Positions 19,550 through 29,500 of a stretch of 64,000 nucleotides of DNA are shown here, one piece after another. The DNA is taken from the NCBI GenBank assembly GCA_964591455.1, contig CAZQDZ010000003.1, positions 124,001 to 188,000 of the forward strand, written 5' to 3'. Source of the DNA: RFSX01 sp964591455 (lineage in GTDB: Bacteria; Bacteroidota; Bacteroidia; Chitinophagales; Saprospiraceae). The stretch's first letter is position 1, and each line of letters begins with the position of its first letter. The notes below the pieces were generated by a model, which saw nothing but the letters and a program-made list of their open reading frames with translations, was not told the origin of the DNA and made no database searches. The position numbers and the translations under genes were made by a program.

Positions 19550-20623
19550 TTGTCTCCATTGTATAATAAATTATTAACTATTTTCTTCTTTCTAGAATTG
19601 TTCAAATTGAGCTCCACTTTCTCTATTAATTTGAATGCGCAACAGGAAGAATATAAGCCTTATGCAGTGGGATTTTACAATATGGAAAATCTATTTGATA
19701 CAGTAGATGACCCTTTTGTCAGAGATGAGGAGTTCTTGCCTGATGGACAGAAAGCATGGACGAATGAGAAGTATAATCACAAAATTGCCAGCATGGCTTC
19801 AGTAGTATCACAAGTAGGCAAGAGTATGTGCCAAGATGGCTTATCCTTACTAGGTGTCTCTGAAATAGAGAATGCTTCTGTGCTCCAAGACCTTATAACC
19901 CACCCTCTATTATCTGCTAGGAACTATGATTACCTTCATATTGATTCCAAAGATAGAAGAGGGATAGACGTCGCATTGATTTATGATAAGGATGTATTTG
20001 AACCTCAAAGTGTAAAGAACTTCTTTGTAGATTTATCCAAAGAAGGTGAAGAGAGTACGAGAATTACCCGTGACGTACTCCTATTTGAAGGTCACTTGGA
20101 TGGAGAGCACATTTATATCACCGTAAACCATTGGCCTTCAAGAAGTGGCGGAGAGAAACGAAGTGAGTATGGTAGAATGAGGGCAGCAGAGGTGAATAGA
20201 TATATCCTTGACTCTCTTCAAATCTCAAATCCAAATACCAGAATGATTGTTATGGGTGATCTGAATGATAACCCTGATAATTCCAGTGTAACAAAGATAT
20301 TAAGAGCGGAGAAAAAAATGAAAAAGGTAGACCATACTGAGATGTATAATCCTATGCAGTCTCTGTACGATAGCGGTTTCGGTAGTAATGCATGGAGAGA
20401 TAGGTGGAGCTTATTTGACCAAATAATCGTAAGTCCAGGATTACTTTATAATAATGATAAGGGTTTGTTCTACCACAAAGCACAAATTTTCAAAAAAGAT
20501 TTTTTACTCCAGAAAAAGGGACAGTATAAAGGATATCCTTTCAGGACTTTTGATGGAGATGTCTATCAAGGGGGCTATAGTGATCACCTTCCAGTCTGTA
20601 TATATTTGCTTAAACAAGCTTAG
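19550..20623 (+). CDS. Secreted endonuclease/exonuclease/phosphatase (EEP) family enzyme
   Basis: All EEP/DNase I-like motifs are visible: YNMENLFDTVDD (Asn and Glu metal contacts), GVSEIEN, HWPSRSGG (catalytic His), MGDLNDNPDN, and the final GYSDHLPV (Asp-His). The length of 357 residues is usual. The N-terminus is a signal peptide, so the enzyme is exported to the periplasm or surface. No ATG precedes the signal peptide. The start must be TTG at 19550, or the TTG at 19559 that begins MYNKLLTIFFFL. The gene is divergent from the TonB receptor and 3 bases ahead of the helicase gene. The activity could be on nucleic acids or on other phosphodiesters. Confidence 0.85.
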   Translation: MSPLYNKLLTIFFFLELFKLSSTFSINLNAQQEEYKPYAVGFYNMENLFDTVDDPFVRDEEFLPDGQKAWTNEKYNHKIASMASVVSQVGKSMCQDGLSLLGVSEIENASVLQDLITHPLLSARNYDYLHIDSKDRRGIDVALIYDKDVFEPQSVKNFFVDLSKEGEESTRITRDVLLFEGHLDGEHIYITVNHWPSRSGGEKRSEYGRMRAAEVNRYILDSLQISNPNTRMIVMGDLNDNPDNSSVTKILRAEKKMKKVDHTEMYNPMQSLYDSGFGSNAWRDRWSLFDQIIVSPGLLYNNDKGLFYHKAQIFKKDFLLQKKGQYKGYPFRTFDGDVYQGGYSDHLPVCIYLLKQA

Positions 20624-20626
20624 AGA

Positions 20627-21925
20627 TTGAAAGGCAAATTACCTGTAAAAATTAATGATGAGTTTAATGCCATCCTTGATCTAGTGGAGCATCAAGATGA
20701 GCACTTGTTCATTACGGGTAGAGCAGGTACTGGTAAGTCTACCCTGCTCAGTGTTCTGAAGAAAACAACAAAAAAAAATAGCGCAGTAGTCGCACCAACA
20801 GGAATCGCTGCTCTAAATATAGGAGGTCAGACTATCCACTCCTTTTTTCGATTTCCTCCAAAAATGATAGATCCACAAGAACTAACTAAACGCAAGAATC
20901 ATAGATTCTACAAGAAGTTACAGTTACTTATAATAGATGAAATATCGATGGTAAGGGCGGATATGATGGATTGCATCGATATTTTCTTGAGAGCAAACAG
21001 GGAGGATGCAAGACCATTTGGAGGCGTCCAGTTAGTTGTGTTCGGGGATTTATTCCAATTGCCACCAGTTGTTTCTAGTAGCTTCGAGAGACAATTCTTG
21101 AGAGAAAAATATGGTAGTCCTTATTTCTTCGCAGCGCATGTTTTTGAAGAAATAAATCTGCGGATGATAGAATTAAGAACGGTCTATAGACAAACCCAGA
21201 GACATTTTATCAATTTGTTGGACAATATAAGAACGAGAAATTTTGACCATGATGATATGATGGAAATTAATGAAAGGCACCAGGTAGATTCTGAGAATGA
21301 GGGATTGGCAATCACCTTGTGCAGTACCAATTCCACTGTTAATTCCATTAATGATAATAAACTCAAAGCAATTCAATCACCTTCTTATGAGTACAGGGGA
21401 AAGATATCTGGAAACTTCAATCCTAAAAACTGTCCAGTAGATCAATTTCTTTTTCTCAAACAAGATGCTCAGGTAATGTTCTTAAAAAACCATCCTGAAG
21501 GAGATTATGTAAATGGAACACTTGGAACAATTGTATCCCTTTCATCTGATTCAATTTCTGTTTCAATTATCAAGGACGGTGAGGTAAAGATTATAGATGT
21601 AGAAGAGACAGAATGGGAAATGCTAAAATATGAGGTAGATGCTGAGAATAAGCAACGATTTAGAACTGCAGTTACAGGCACTTTCACACAATATCCAATC
21701 AAATTAGCTTGGGCGATTACAATCCACAAATCACAAGGCAAAACTTTCGATAATATAATAATCGATTTAGGCTCTGGTGCTTTTGATCATGGACAGACTT
21801 ATGTAGCATTATCCAGGTGTAAGACTTTAGAAGGTATACAACTCAAAAAACCTATTAGGCCTAGAGATATCATGGTAGATGAGGTGATTACTTCCTATTA
21901 CGAACACAAAATTAGACACTGGTAA
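20627..21925 (+). CDS. Pif1/RecD-like superfamily 1 DNA helicase
   Basis: The 432-residue ATPase has Walker A (ITGRAGTGKSTLL), Walker B (LLIIDEISMV), motif III (VFGDLFQLPPV) and the C-terminal motifs WAITIHKSQGKTFDNI and YVALSRCKTLEGI. This order and spacing match the Pif1 branch. These are 5'-3' helicases that unwind forked or quadruplex DNA. No extra N- or C-terminal domain is present. The only possible start before Walker A is a TTG at 20627, directly after the upstream stop (TAG at 20621-20623), so translation is likely coupled to the EEP gene. Confidence 0.87.
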   Translation: MKGKLPVKINDEFNAILDLVEHQDEHLFITGRAGTGKSTLLSVLKKTTKKNSAVVAPTGIAALNIGGQTIHSFFRFPPKMIDPQELTKRKNHRFYKKLQLLIIDEISMVRADMMDCIDIFLRANREDARPFGGVQLVVFGDLFQLPPVVSSSFERQFLREKYGSPYFFAAHVFEEINLRMIELRTVYRQTQRHFINLLDNIRTRNFDHDDMMEINERHQVDSENEGLAITLCSTNSTVNSINDNKLKAIQSPSYEYRGKISGNFNPKNCPVDQFLFLKQDAQVMFLKNHPEGDYVNGTLGTIVSLSSDSISVSIIKDGEVKIIDVEETEWEMLKYEVDAENKQRFRTAVTGTFTQYPIKLAWAITIHKSQGKTFDNIIIDLGSGAFDHGQTYVALSRCKTLEGIQLKKPIRPRDIMVDEVITSYYEHKIRHW

Positions 21926-21994
21926 TGATCCTAAACCATTATTTTTTGGTCTTTTAAAGACGACTTTGCTATATTAGTCCAAATAATAAGCAGT

Positions 21995-22135
21995 ATGGGT
22001 AAGCGTAGAAAATCTAAAAAAAAGCAGCTAGAAGAAATAGCGTCAAAAAAGCAAGAGAAGAAAATCTTCAGTATCATCATAGCAGTAACTCTAATATTGC
22101 TAGTGTTGATATATATCATCTTTATGACTAGATGA
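21995..22135 (+). CDS. Small basic single-span membrane protein, 46 residues
   Basis: An ATG at 21995 opens a 46-codon frame not assigned to any larger gene. Residues 1-23 are strongly basic and hydrophilic (MGKRRKSKKKQLEEIASKKQ) and residues 24-43 are one hydrophobic helix (IFSIIIAVTLILLVLIYIIF). This gives a single-span protein with a positive N-terminal tail, probably cytoplasmic. It lies on the same strand as the helicase and miaE, filling a gap that would otherwise be empty. I know no family for it. The sensible composition favours it over the antisense frame in the same place. Confidence 0.6.
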   Translation: MGKRRKSKKKQLEEIASKKQEKKIFSIIIAVTLILLVLIYIIFMTR

Positions 22136-22163
22136 TACTAGTCTACATCTCCTAAGCCAAATT

Positions 22164-22748
22164 ATGAAGTTGAACCTTGATCTTGCTTCCGAAAGCAAGA
22201 AGGTATGGCTAGATGCCGTTTTATCTGATTTTGATAGTTTTCTTCAAGATCATGCCGACTGTGAACGCAAAGCTTCTGCAATGGCCATGAGTTTTGTGGC
22301 AAAATATCCAAACAGAAAGGAAATTATTCCGGAATTGATAGAAACTGGGATTGAAGAATTAGAACATTTCCAACAAGTCTATCTGTTGATTGCAGAAAGA
22401 GGCTTGACTTTAAATCATAGCATTGGTGAAGATCCTTATGTTAAAGCATTGGTCAAAAAATGCCATTCAGGTCGGTTAGAACGATTCTTAGATAGATTGC
22501 TTATAGCCTCTGTTGTAGAGACTAGAGGGGCTGAGAGATTCCGGTTAGTAGCTGAAAATATTGATTCAGAAAAACTAAGAAAGTTTTACAAGATGCTTTG
22601 GATCTCAGAAGCCAAGCATGGACACATCTTTGTGAAGATGGCACTTAACTATTTTGAAAAGGATCAGGTTTATTCAAGACTTGAATGGTGGGTGAATCAG
22701 GAAGCTGAGGTGTTAGACAATCTTGAAATAAGGTCGGCCCTCCATTGA
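22164..22748 (+). CDS. miaE: tRNA-(ms2io6A37) hydroxylase
   Basis: MiaE is a ferritin-like di-iron monooxygenase that hydroxylates the isopentenyl group of ms2i6A37 in tRNA. At 194 residues it is a normal short form. The two ExxH iron-binding motifs are seen in IEELEHFQQV and in ISEAKHGHIF, with further Glu ligands in the helices between (VVETRGAERFR). The miaA gene that makes the precursor modification begins at the right edge of this window. The last 52 bases overlap the 3' end of the convergent glycosyltransferase gene. Confidence 0.92.
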   Translation: MKLNLDLASESKKVWLDAVLSDFDSFLQDHADCERKASAMAMSFVAKYPNRKEIIPELIETGIEELEHFQQVYLLIAERGLTLNHSIGEDPYVKALVKKCHSGRLERFLDRLLIASVVETRGAERFRLVAENIDSEKLRKFYKMLWISEAKHGHIFVKMALNYFEKDQVYSRLEWWVNQEAEVLDNLEIRSALH

Positions 22749-24013
22749 TAATAATAGTCCTCTTTCTTGACACTATATTCCTTCCTTAATATCTGTAGTT
22801 GTTCTATTTTGCTGGTTGGTTTATCAATCATCTTTAATGTAAAATAATACGCCAAGCAGTCTTGTATAGCCATATCAGGATAATCATTATCGCGCATATG
22901 ATGTAGGTACTTCATGAGTCTAAATGCATCAAACCAATTATACCATTTCTTTATACGTCCTAGCCTGTCCAAAGTAGAGTTCTTAATCGAATCAATTTCT
23001 TTTGTGTATCCTATACTCTCAAAGAACTCAATAAGAGTATTGGCATGCTCTTCGGAGCTCACCTCCATCTCATCTTCACTTATAAGTATCAACTCAATTC
23101 TCCTAAGAAATCCACCTAACAAGACAAAAGATTCAGGGTGATAACTCTTTCCTCTCCTAGTTTCTGTGCTCATGTATTGTAGGATGGCTTTTCCAGTTCC
23201 GAATGGCACTCTTTGCGATACTCTAGACGAAGGCAGTACAGTAGTAGAAGAGATGTCTCTAAGATTCCAGGTTTTAGTATACTTATGCAAGAAATAAAAA
23301 TCCTCGCCTGCTTGTTTGATAGGCATGCCTCCTTCTTTGGCGTAGGCGAATGCTCTGACTGCCATGGCACTTCCTACGGTTTGGTAAGCAGATGGTAAGC
23401 TAATATGTCTTTGCATCCCTATGAAATAGCGAAGGTGTGATTCATAGAATATTATAGCATCCCTTTGACTGCCAGATACAGAATTTATATCATGAGCAAA
23501 ATCAATAGTGCCAGCCTCAAAGCTTGGGTCTTTTTCGAATGATTGTAGGATTGAATCTAGGTAGCCCTCCTGAACTAAGGTATCAGCATCCAGGCATACA
23601 ATAAGTCCATTTGTGTTGGCATCTAGAAATCGTAGATAGGCACCATCCATAATGAGTTTTCTTGCTAGTCCTACTCCAGCTTTTTTGCTGCTCAATTCTA
23701 ATATCTCCACATACAACTGAATATTGGGTACATTATTCGACTTTATATATGCAGCTAACTCATTATAGATAGACTGAGATGCATTCTTAACTGATATTGG
23801 GTCAGTAGACTTATAATTGACTAGTATAAGCACTTCAACATCGTGCAGATGACAGCCTATGGATAGACTATCTAGAACCAAACGGAAAGATGCCCAACTC
23901 TCATCATACACCGGAATTGTTATAATAGCTTCTGGTAATGTAGGCCTCCAATCAATAGACTCATAAATGCGATGGTCACATCTTTTATCTTTGTATTTAT
24001 TCAGATACTTCAT
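22697..24013 (-). CDS. Family 2-like glycosyltransferase
   Basis: The 438-residue protein has a GT-A fold N-terminus: AIITIPVYDESWASFRLVLDSL binds the nucleotide sugar and LIVCLDADTLVQEGYLDSI holds the DxD metal motif. A long C-terminal region of about 180 residues follows. I see no membrane segments, so it probably acts at the cytoplasmic face. The donor and acceptor are unknown. It is divergent from the WbqC gene, a family often found near surface polysaccharide genes, which fits a role in glycan assembly. Its 3' end runs 52 bases into miaE on the other strand. Confidence 0.78.
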   Translation of the reverse strand: MKYLNKYKDKRCDHRIYESIDWRPTLPEAIITIPVYDESWASFRLVLDSLSIGCHLHDVEVLILVNYKSTDPISVKNASQSIYNELAAYIKSNNVPNIQLYVEILELSSKKAGVGLARKLIMDGAYLRFLDANTNGLIVCLDADTLVQEGYLDSILQSFEKDPSFEAGTIDFAHDINSVSGSQRDAIIFYESHLRYFIGMQRHISLPSAYQTVGSAMAVRAFAYAKEGGMPIKQAGEDFYFLHKYTKTWNLRDISSTTVLPSSRVSQRVPFGTGKAILQYMSTETRRGKSYHPESFVLLGGFLRRIELILISEDEMEVSSEEHANTLIEFFESIGYTKEIDSIKNSTLDRLGRIKKWYNWFDAFRLMKYLHHMRDNDYPDMAIQDCLAYYFTLKMIDKPTSKIEQLQILRKEYSVKKEDYYYQWRADLISRLSNTSAS

Positions 24014-24040
24014 TTCAGTCTATATTCGCTATCCTAAGCC

Positions 24041-24643
24041 GTGAAGATAAAAGATAAAGTCATCCTCCCAATCAGCTATTTTGGACCTGTTCAGTATTAC
24101 AGGATAGCACACCATTTTCAGTCTACTATCGAGGCATGCGAAAATTTCCAGAAGCGAACCGTAAGGAATAGAACAACAATACTATCACCTAATGGACCAC
24201 AGCATCTATCCATACCCTTACTAAAAGGAAAGACAACACTACCCATATCGGAAGTAAAAGTTGCATATCATCATGATTGGCAAATACAACATTTGCGTAG
24301 TATAAAGACGGCCTATGGGTCTGCGCCATATTTTGAGTTTTATATCGATGTTATAGAGTCAATAATAATGGCTAAGTATGCTCATCTGATTGACTTTAAT
24401 ATGGCAACTACGAGCTGGATATGTGATTGTTTGAATATAAGTGTACCACCGTATACAACCATTTACACCAGAGAAATTGATAAAACGACAATTGATTGGA
24501 GAAAACAATCTGTTGTGTGGAAGGCTACAGAACTTAAATATACTCAGGTGTTCGACGCCAAATTTGGGTTTGTGAATGAGCTTAGTATTCTTGACTTGAT
24601 CTTTAACTTAGGCCCAGAAGGGTCTGTTATTGTGAAGGCTTAA
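24041..24643 (+). CDS. WbqC family protein
   Basis: The 200-residue protein matches WbqC-like proteins: VILPISYFGPVQYYRIAHH at the N-terminus, a central GPQHLSIPLLKG and HHDWQIQHLRSIKTAYGSAPYFEFY. Members are found in O-antigen and other surface glycan loci and also as lone genes in Bacteroidota; the biochemical role is not established. The start is GTG at 24041, because the conserved N-terminus begins at once and no ATG precedes it. Only 27 bases separate it from the divergent glycosyltransferase gene. Confidence 0.85.
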   Translation: MKIKDKVILPISYFGPVQYYRIAHHFQSTIEACENFQKRTVRNRTTILSPNGPQHLSIPLLKGKTTLPISEVKVAYHHDWQIQHLRSIKTAYGSAPYFEFYIDVIESIIMAKYAHLIDFNMATTSWICDCLNISVPPYTTIYTREIDKTTIDWRKQSVVWKATELKYTQVFDAKFGFVNELSILDLIFNLGPEGSVIVKA

Positions 24644-24647
24644 ATAT

Positions 24648-24655
24648 TACTTTTG
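24648..24655 (+). promoter_or_regulatory. Bacteroidota-type -7 element for the dynamin-like gene
   Basis: TACTTTTG matches TANNTTTG and starts 5 bases after the WbqC stop, 34 bases before the ATG of the dynamin-like gene. No good -33 element is seen, so confidence is moderate. Confidence 0.42.
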
Positions 24656-24689
24656 TAGAATTTTGCGTCATAACATATAATAACGATAT

Positions 24690-26429
24690 ATGAAGAGCTT
24701 AATTGATAGTCAATCAGAGGAATCTAAGAAGCGGTTAGAAACAGCAGTGGATTCATTGTATGCCATTACAGTTAAGATAGGTCATAGTGAACTCCAAAAT
24801 ACGGTTAGTGACATAAGAGACAGGATAGATGATCCATTTATGTTTGTTATTGTAGGTGAGGTAAAAGCTGGTAAATCAAGCTTTATCAATGCTTTGCTGG
24901 ATGCCGATAAAGAAATCTGTAAAGTGGCAGCATCTCCAATGACGGATACAATACAACAAATTGTCTATGGAGAGACTGAGACCATTAGTGAGATAAACCA
25001 ATATTTAAATAGAATCACTCAACCAGTTGAGATTCTTAAGGACATAGCTATTGTAGACACACCTGGCACAAACACTATTGTAGACCATCATCAGGAAATA
25101 ACAGAGAAATTTATTCCAGCTTCTGATTTGATTGTATTTGTTTTCGAATCTAAAAACCCTTATCGCCAATCTGCATGGCAATTTTTTGATTTCATCAAGA
25201 ATGAGTGGCGAAAGAAAATCATATTCATCCTTCAGCAGAAAGACCTAATGCAGCCTGATGACTTGATAACAAATATCAATGGGGTGAAGGAATATGCTGA
25301 GAAGAATGGTATCTCAGCGCCAAATGTATTTCCAGTCAGCGCATTAATGGAATTGAGTGGAGAGAAAGAAGAAAGTGGATTTATACCAGTTCGCCAATTT
25401 ATATATGATAATATCACAGGAGGTAAAGCACCTTATCTCAAGCTAATAAATAATGCTGATACAGCGCTTAATATAAACGACAAGATATATCGGGGTGTCA
25501 TATTGAGGAAAGAACAATACGACTCAGACCTGAGATTTCGAAATGATATCAAAGAAACGTTAGACCACCAAGAAGCTAAGACTAATAGACAGGTATCTAT
25601 TCTAGTAGAAAACCTCATAGCTAGCTATGATAAGATAACCAGTCGAAAAAGATCAGAGTTAACTCAAGGAAGTGGTGTTTTCAAAATGCTAAGACGTTCT
25701 ATTACATCTCGTTTTGGAAAGAATGATTCTCCAAAAGTTTGGCTTGAGTCAATTGCTATAGACTTAGAAACAGACTTGAATACAGAGTTTAAGTCAAAGC
25801 TTCAAGATGGTGTTATAGATATTTCAGATAGTATCCAGAGTATGGGTAAATTAATAGATTCCAAGATTAAGAATAGTGAGACTATTCTAAAAGATGATCA
25901 TGAAATATTCTCTGATATCGCTGAACGTAGAGCCAATGTACTTAGAGATTTACAGCAAGCTTTTTCTGGGTTTCTTAATAGCTCAGATAATTTTTATGAT
26001 AAGGAATTAATCCAAGGAGCAAGCGAGATTGCACCAAACTTAGCGAAAGGAGGTGGCATGGCTATTATTGGAATAGTTCTTACTACATTGACTAACACGA
26101 TGATAGTAGATGTGACGGGTGGGATATTAACCGCTATCGGATTTGTTTTTGCGGGAGTGACGGTAGGGCTTAATAGAAGTAAGATTCTAAAAGGTTATGA
26201 TAAGGAAGTGAATAATGGAAGAGAAAGAATAAGACAAGAAATTACAGAAAAGCTAAACAGCTATACTGCCAGAATAAAACAAAAGATAGATAATAATTTT
26301 TTCAAGTTTGATAAGTTGCTCGAAGAAGAACAAGAGACATTGGACTATTTAGAATCCGAACATGAAAGAATAATCAATGAAATAAATGATGTAAAGAAAG
26401 ATGTGAAAAATTCAATTCAAAATATATAA
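24690..26429 (+). CDS. Dynamin-like large GTPase
   Basis: The 579-residue protein has the G1 loop GEVKAGKSSFINALL, a switch Thr in ASPMTDTIQQ, the G3 motif VDTPGTNTI and a G4-like FILQQKDLM. A long helical middle follows. Near residues 449-491 a hydrophobic hairpin (GGMAIIGIVLTTLTN, then ILTAIGFVFAGVTVGL) could insert in a membrane as the paddle of bacterial dynamin-like proteins does. The C-terminal 70 residues are charged coiled coil. Bacterial members remodel or protect membranes. They often come in pairs; here only one is present, flanked by unrelated genes. Confidence 0.85.
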   Translation: MKSLIDSQSEESKKRLETAVDSLYAITVKIGHSELQNTVSDIRDRIDDPFMFVIVGEVKAGKSSFINALLDADKEICKVAASPMTDTIQQIVYGETETISEINQYLNRITQPVEILKDIAIVDTPGTNTIVDHHQEITEKFIPASDLIVFVFESKNPYRQSAWQFFDFIKNEWRKKIIFILQQKDLMQPDDLITNINGVKEYAEKNGISAPNVFPVSALMELSGEKEESGFIPVRQFIYDNITGGKAPYLKLINNADTALNINDKIYRGVILRKEQYDSDLRFRNDIKETLDHQEAKTNRQVSILVENLIASYDKITSRKRSELTQGSGVFKMLRRSITSRFGKNDSPKVWLESIAIDLETDLNTEFKSKLQDGVIDISDSIQSMGKLIDSKIKNSETILKDDHEIFSDIAERRANVLRDLQQAFSGFLNSSDNFYDKELIQGASEIAPNLAKGGGMAIIGIVLTTLTNTMIVDVTGGILTAIGFVFAGVTVGLNRSKILKGYDKEVNNGRERIRQEITEKLNSYTARIKQKIDNNFFKFDKLLEEEQETLDYLESEHERIINEINDVKKDVKNSIQNI

Positions 26430-26451
26430 TAGAGCTGAAAGAAATTAAAAA

Positions 26452-26483
26452 GGGCAATCAAATTAATTTGATTGCCCTTTTTT
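26452..26483. terminator. Bidirectional intrinsic terminator between convergent genes
   Basis: A perfect inverted repeat (GGGCAATCAAATT and its complement, 26452-26477) is followed by six T on the + strand and preceded by five A. It can therefore end transcription of both the dynamin-like gene and the convergent 1,628-residue protein gene. Confidence 0.9.
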
Positions 26484-26500
26484 AATCTTGAATACTTGGT

Positions 26501-29500
26501 TTACATTTTGCTAAATGCTTTAGTAACCTCATTCTGTCCAGAAATCATTTTTACGTGATAGAAACCAGTAGAGAACTCAGATACATCAACTTGAATTGGA
26601 TCGTTGTGTATTGAGTAACTACCTAAAATCTGACCAAAGCTATTATATAGAATAACTTCTGATCCAAAATTGGATGGTTGATTATTCATTATAGTCATCA
26701 TACTGGTAGTAGGATTAGGATATATTGTTATGTCCGTAGCATAATTACTCATAACCTCTTCATCCACTTCTTCAACAACGCATGCTTCCTTATTTATCAT
26801 TACTCCATTGGAGAATGAAACATTACCTCTTATGTCTGAAATAATATTTCCTACATCCATGTTGAGTATTTCACCATTGAAACTGATATGGTAAATGAAA
26901 ACTCTGCCAGGAGCAGTCCCTTCAAAATCATAAGGGAAGTTTTCAGGTACATCGATAATTTGGCCTTGGATGTTAGTTATAATCCAAGCTGACGATAATC
27001 CTGAATTCTGTGTTAATTCTATATCTATTATATCAGCTATACCATCATCAATACAATGAGATTCCTGTGTAAATCCATTTAGTGTCGTGATACTACCACC
27101 CGAAACTAGAGGGCTAGCACAATCAGCACCTGTATTTCTTGAAACAGCTACAGCGTTTGATAAAGAATAGCATCCTTGGAATTCATCTATGTTACCTCCT
27201 GCAGTAAGACCTTCAAGTCCATTAAGGAAAGCAATATTATAGATGTTACAAACGCCAGGTCCTTGGCCTTCAAGATTGAAAGGTGGCCCAGAAGGAAGTG
27301 CTAGAATATTTCCTGCATCATCAGTAATAATCCACTGAAGGTTAGGTCCATTTGATTCTGTTACTGTGACGTCTATAAAATCATCTTCACCATCATCAGC
27401 GCATATCTCAGTTGTTGTACCGCCTCCTGTAAGAGAAACAGATCCTCCGTTCAATGCACCAGAACAGTTAGTAGTTATAGATAGGTTATCTATATCCCAA
27501 GCTGATGCCGGAGCGCCAACAATACCTGCTGTGCAATAACCCAATAATTCGAAACTAAATACTGACTCAGATGTCACAGTGAAATTTGGATTAGAGCTGA
27601 AATCAAAAGTTTCAAGAGTAAAGTCAGGACTTGTCGCTATGTCAGTTTGTCTGTAAATCTCTTGCCCATCCCTAAGTACTCTTACACCGTACTGTGTAGG
27701 AAAGTTATTAGGTCCACTAATACCATTTAACCAAATGAAATTTAGTGGCGCAGCTTCATAGAAATTTAATGTAGAGATAGCTCCAATGCCATTGCTTCCT
27801 GGGGTGACTGTCACATCAAATCTAATGGCATAATCACTATCAGCTTGATATGTACAATCCTCCTGTGAAGAAACGCATACAGCAATTGTCCCTCCTACTC
27901 CAGGAGTACAAGAATGAGGGAAATTCATAGGATCTCTTCTGTAAATTGTAGAAGCAGAAAATCTTGTACAACCAGCACCATTACTAATAACTGGTACAAA
28001 CTCATCATAATCAAACTGCGTAGTACCTGTCAATGCAGAGCACGCATCCATATTATAGATTACAGTTGAGTTAGAACCCATAGAATCGAAATCAAATCGA
28101 TTAACTATTATAGAGTTTGATAAATCAAAGCAACCCGCTAGGTTAGCAATGTTGCCTCCTACCATCAAGCCATCAAGAGAGCCTGCGAAATTTACATTAT
28201 AAATATTACATATGCCTACTCCTGTCGGTTCAAAATCAAACGGCAGTGAAGTCGGCAATGCAAGTATGTTACCTAAATCATCCGTAATAATTATTCTATT
28301 ATCTCCTGTGTTATTAGCACCAGATACAATAACATCTATAGGGTCAGCGATACCATCTGATACACAGATTGTAACATTGGTTTCTCCTCCTGTAGTAGTT
28401 ATAGATCCACCCTCTGTGACACTTCTGAAGACTGTAATGAAATTCGATAGGCTAAAGCAACCATCTAGTCCTGAAATGTTTTGTCCAGTGGACAATCCAT
28501 TTATAGCATCATTGTAGCCAACATTATAAATACGACAAATCCCAGCACCTGTTCCAGCAAAATCAAATGAAGTAACATCACCTGGCAATGCAAGTATATT
28601 ACCCATGTTGTCTGTTATAATTATTCCTGTATTATCAGATAGCACACCTGATACTTCAAAATTGACTATATCTGGAATATTATCTTCTAGACAAACACTA
28701 ACACCAGTATTTCCGTCAGTTGTCGCTAAGCTTCCTCCACTAGCAGATTCTTTATTTATTTGAATCATATTAGACAAGGCGAAACACCCTGAAAATCCGT
28801 TTATGTTGCTGCCTATAGTAAGTCCGCCTATACCATTTTCGAAAGATAGGCTACTTAGAAAACAAGTACCTTCTGGGAAGCCTTCAAATGAAAACGGTGA
28901 TCCATTAGGCAGTCCAATGATACTACCATTGGCATCAGAAATTATCCATCTCTGGAATCCGCCAGAATTACCTGTTAAAGTAGCCTCTATCATGTCCTCT
29001 TCACCATCGTTACATACATTTATATTGCCACCAAGTGGTGAAGAAACAGTACCCGCTGTTGTGCTAAATTTATTAACTCTAATTTGATTAGAGAAATCAA
29101 GGCAATCCCCTGTGATATTATTGATATTACCTCCTACTACTGCTCCACTTACACCATTTGCATATGCGAGGTGAGTTATATTGTAATTGCCATCACCAAA
29201 TGTTGAAAAATCAATATTAGGGTCATTAGAAGTAGCCACAATATTTCCATTCAAGTCCGAAATAAGGAATATAGAATTATCACCTATATTTCTTACTAAA
29301 TCTACACTTATTAACTGTGATGAAGAATTAGCGCATATGTCAATGAATGTAAATCCGTTATCGGTAATAGTCCCACCTGAAGCTCTATTTTTAGTTATTG
29401 TTATTGAGTTAGATAAATCAAAGCAACCTTCAAATTCTGAAATGTTTTGACCTAAGAATAGACCTCTAAATGAATCTTCAAAGCTCAAAAATCTAACGAT

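Noticed and set aside
21931..22119. Minus-strand open frame of 62 codons between the helicase and miaE genes
   Set aside because: It is antisense to the 46-residue + strand gene, which has a better composition and matches the strand of both neighbours.
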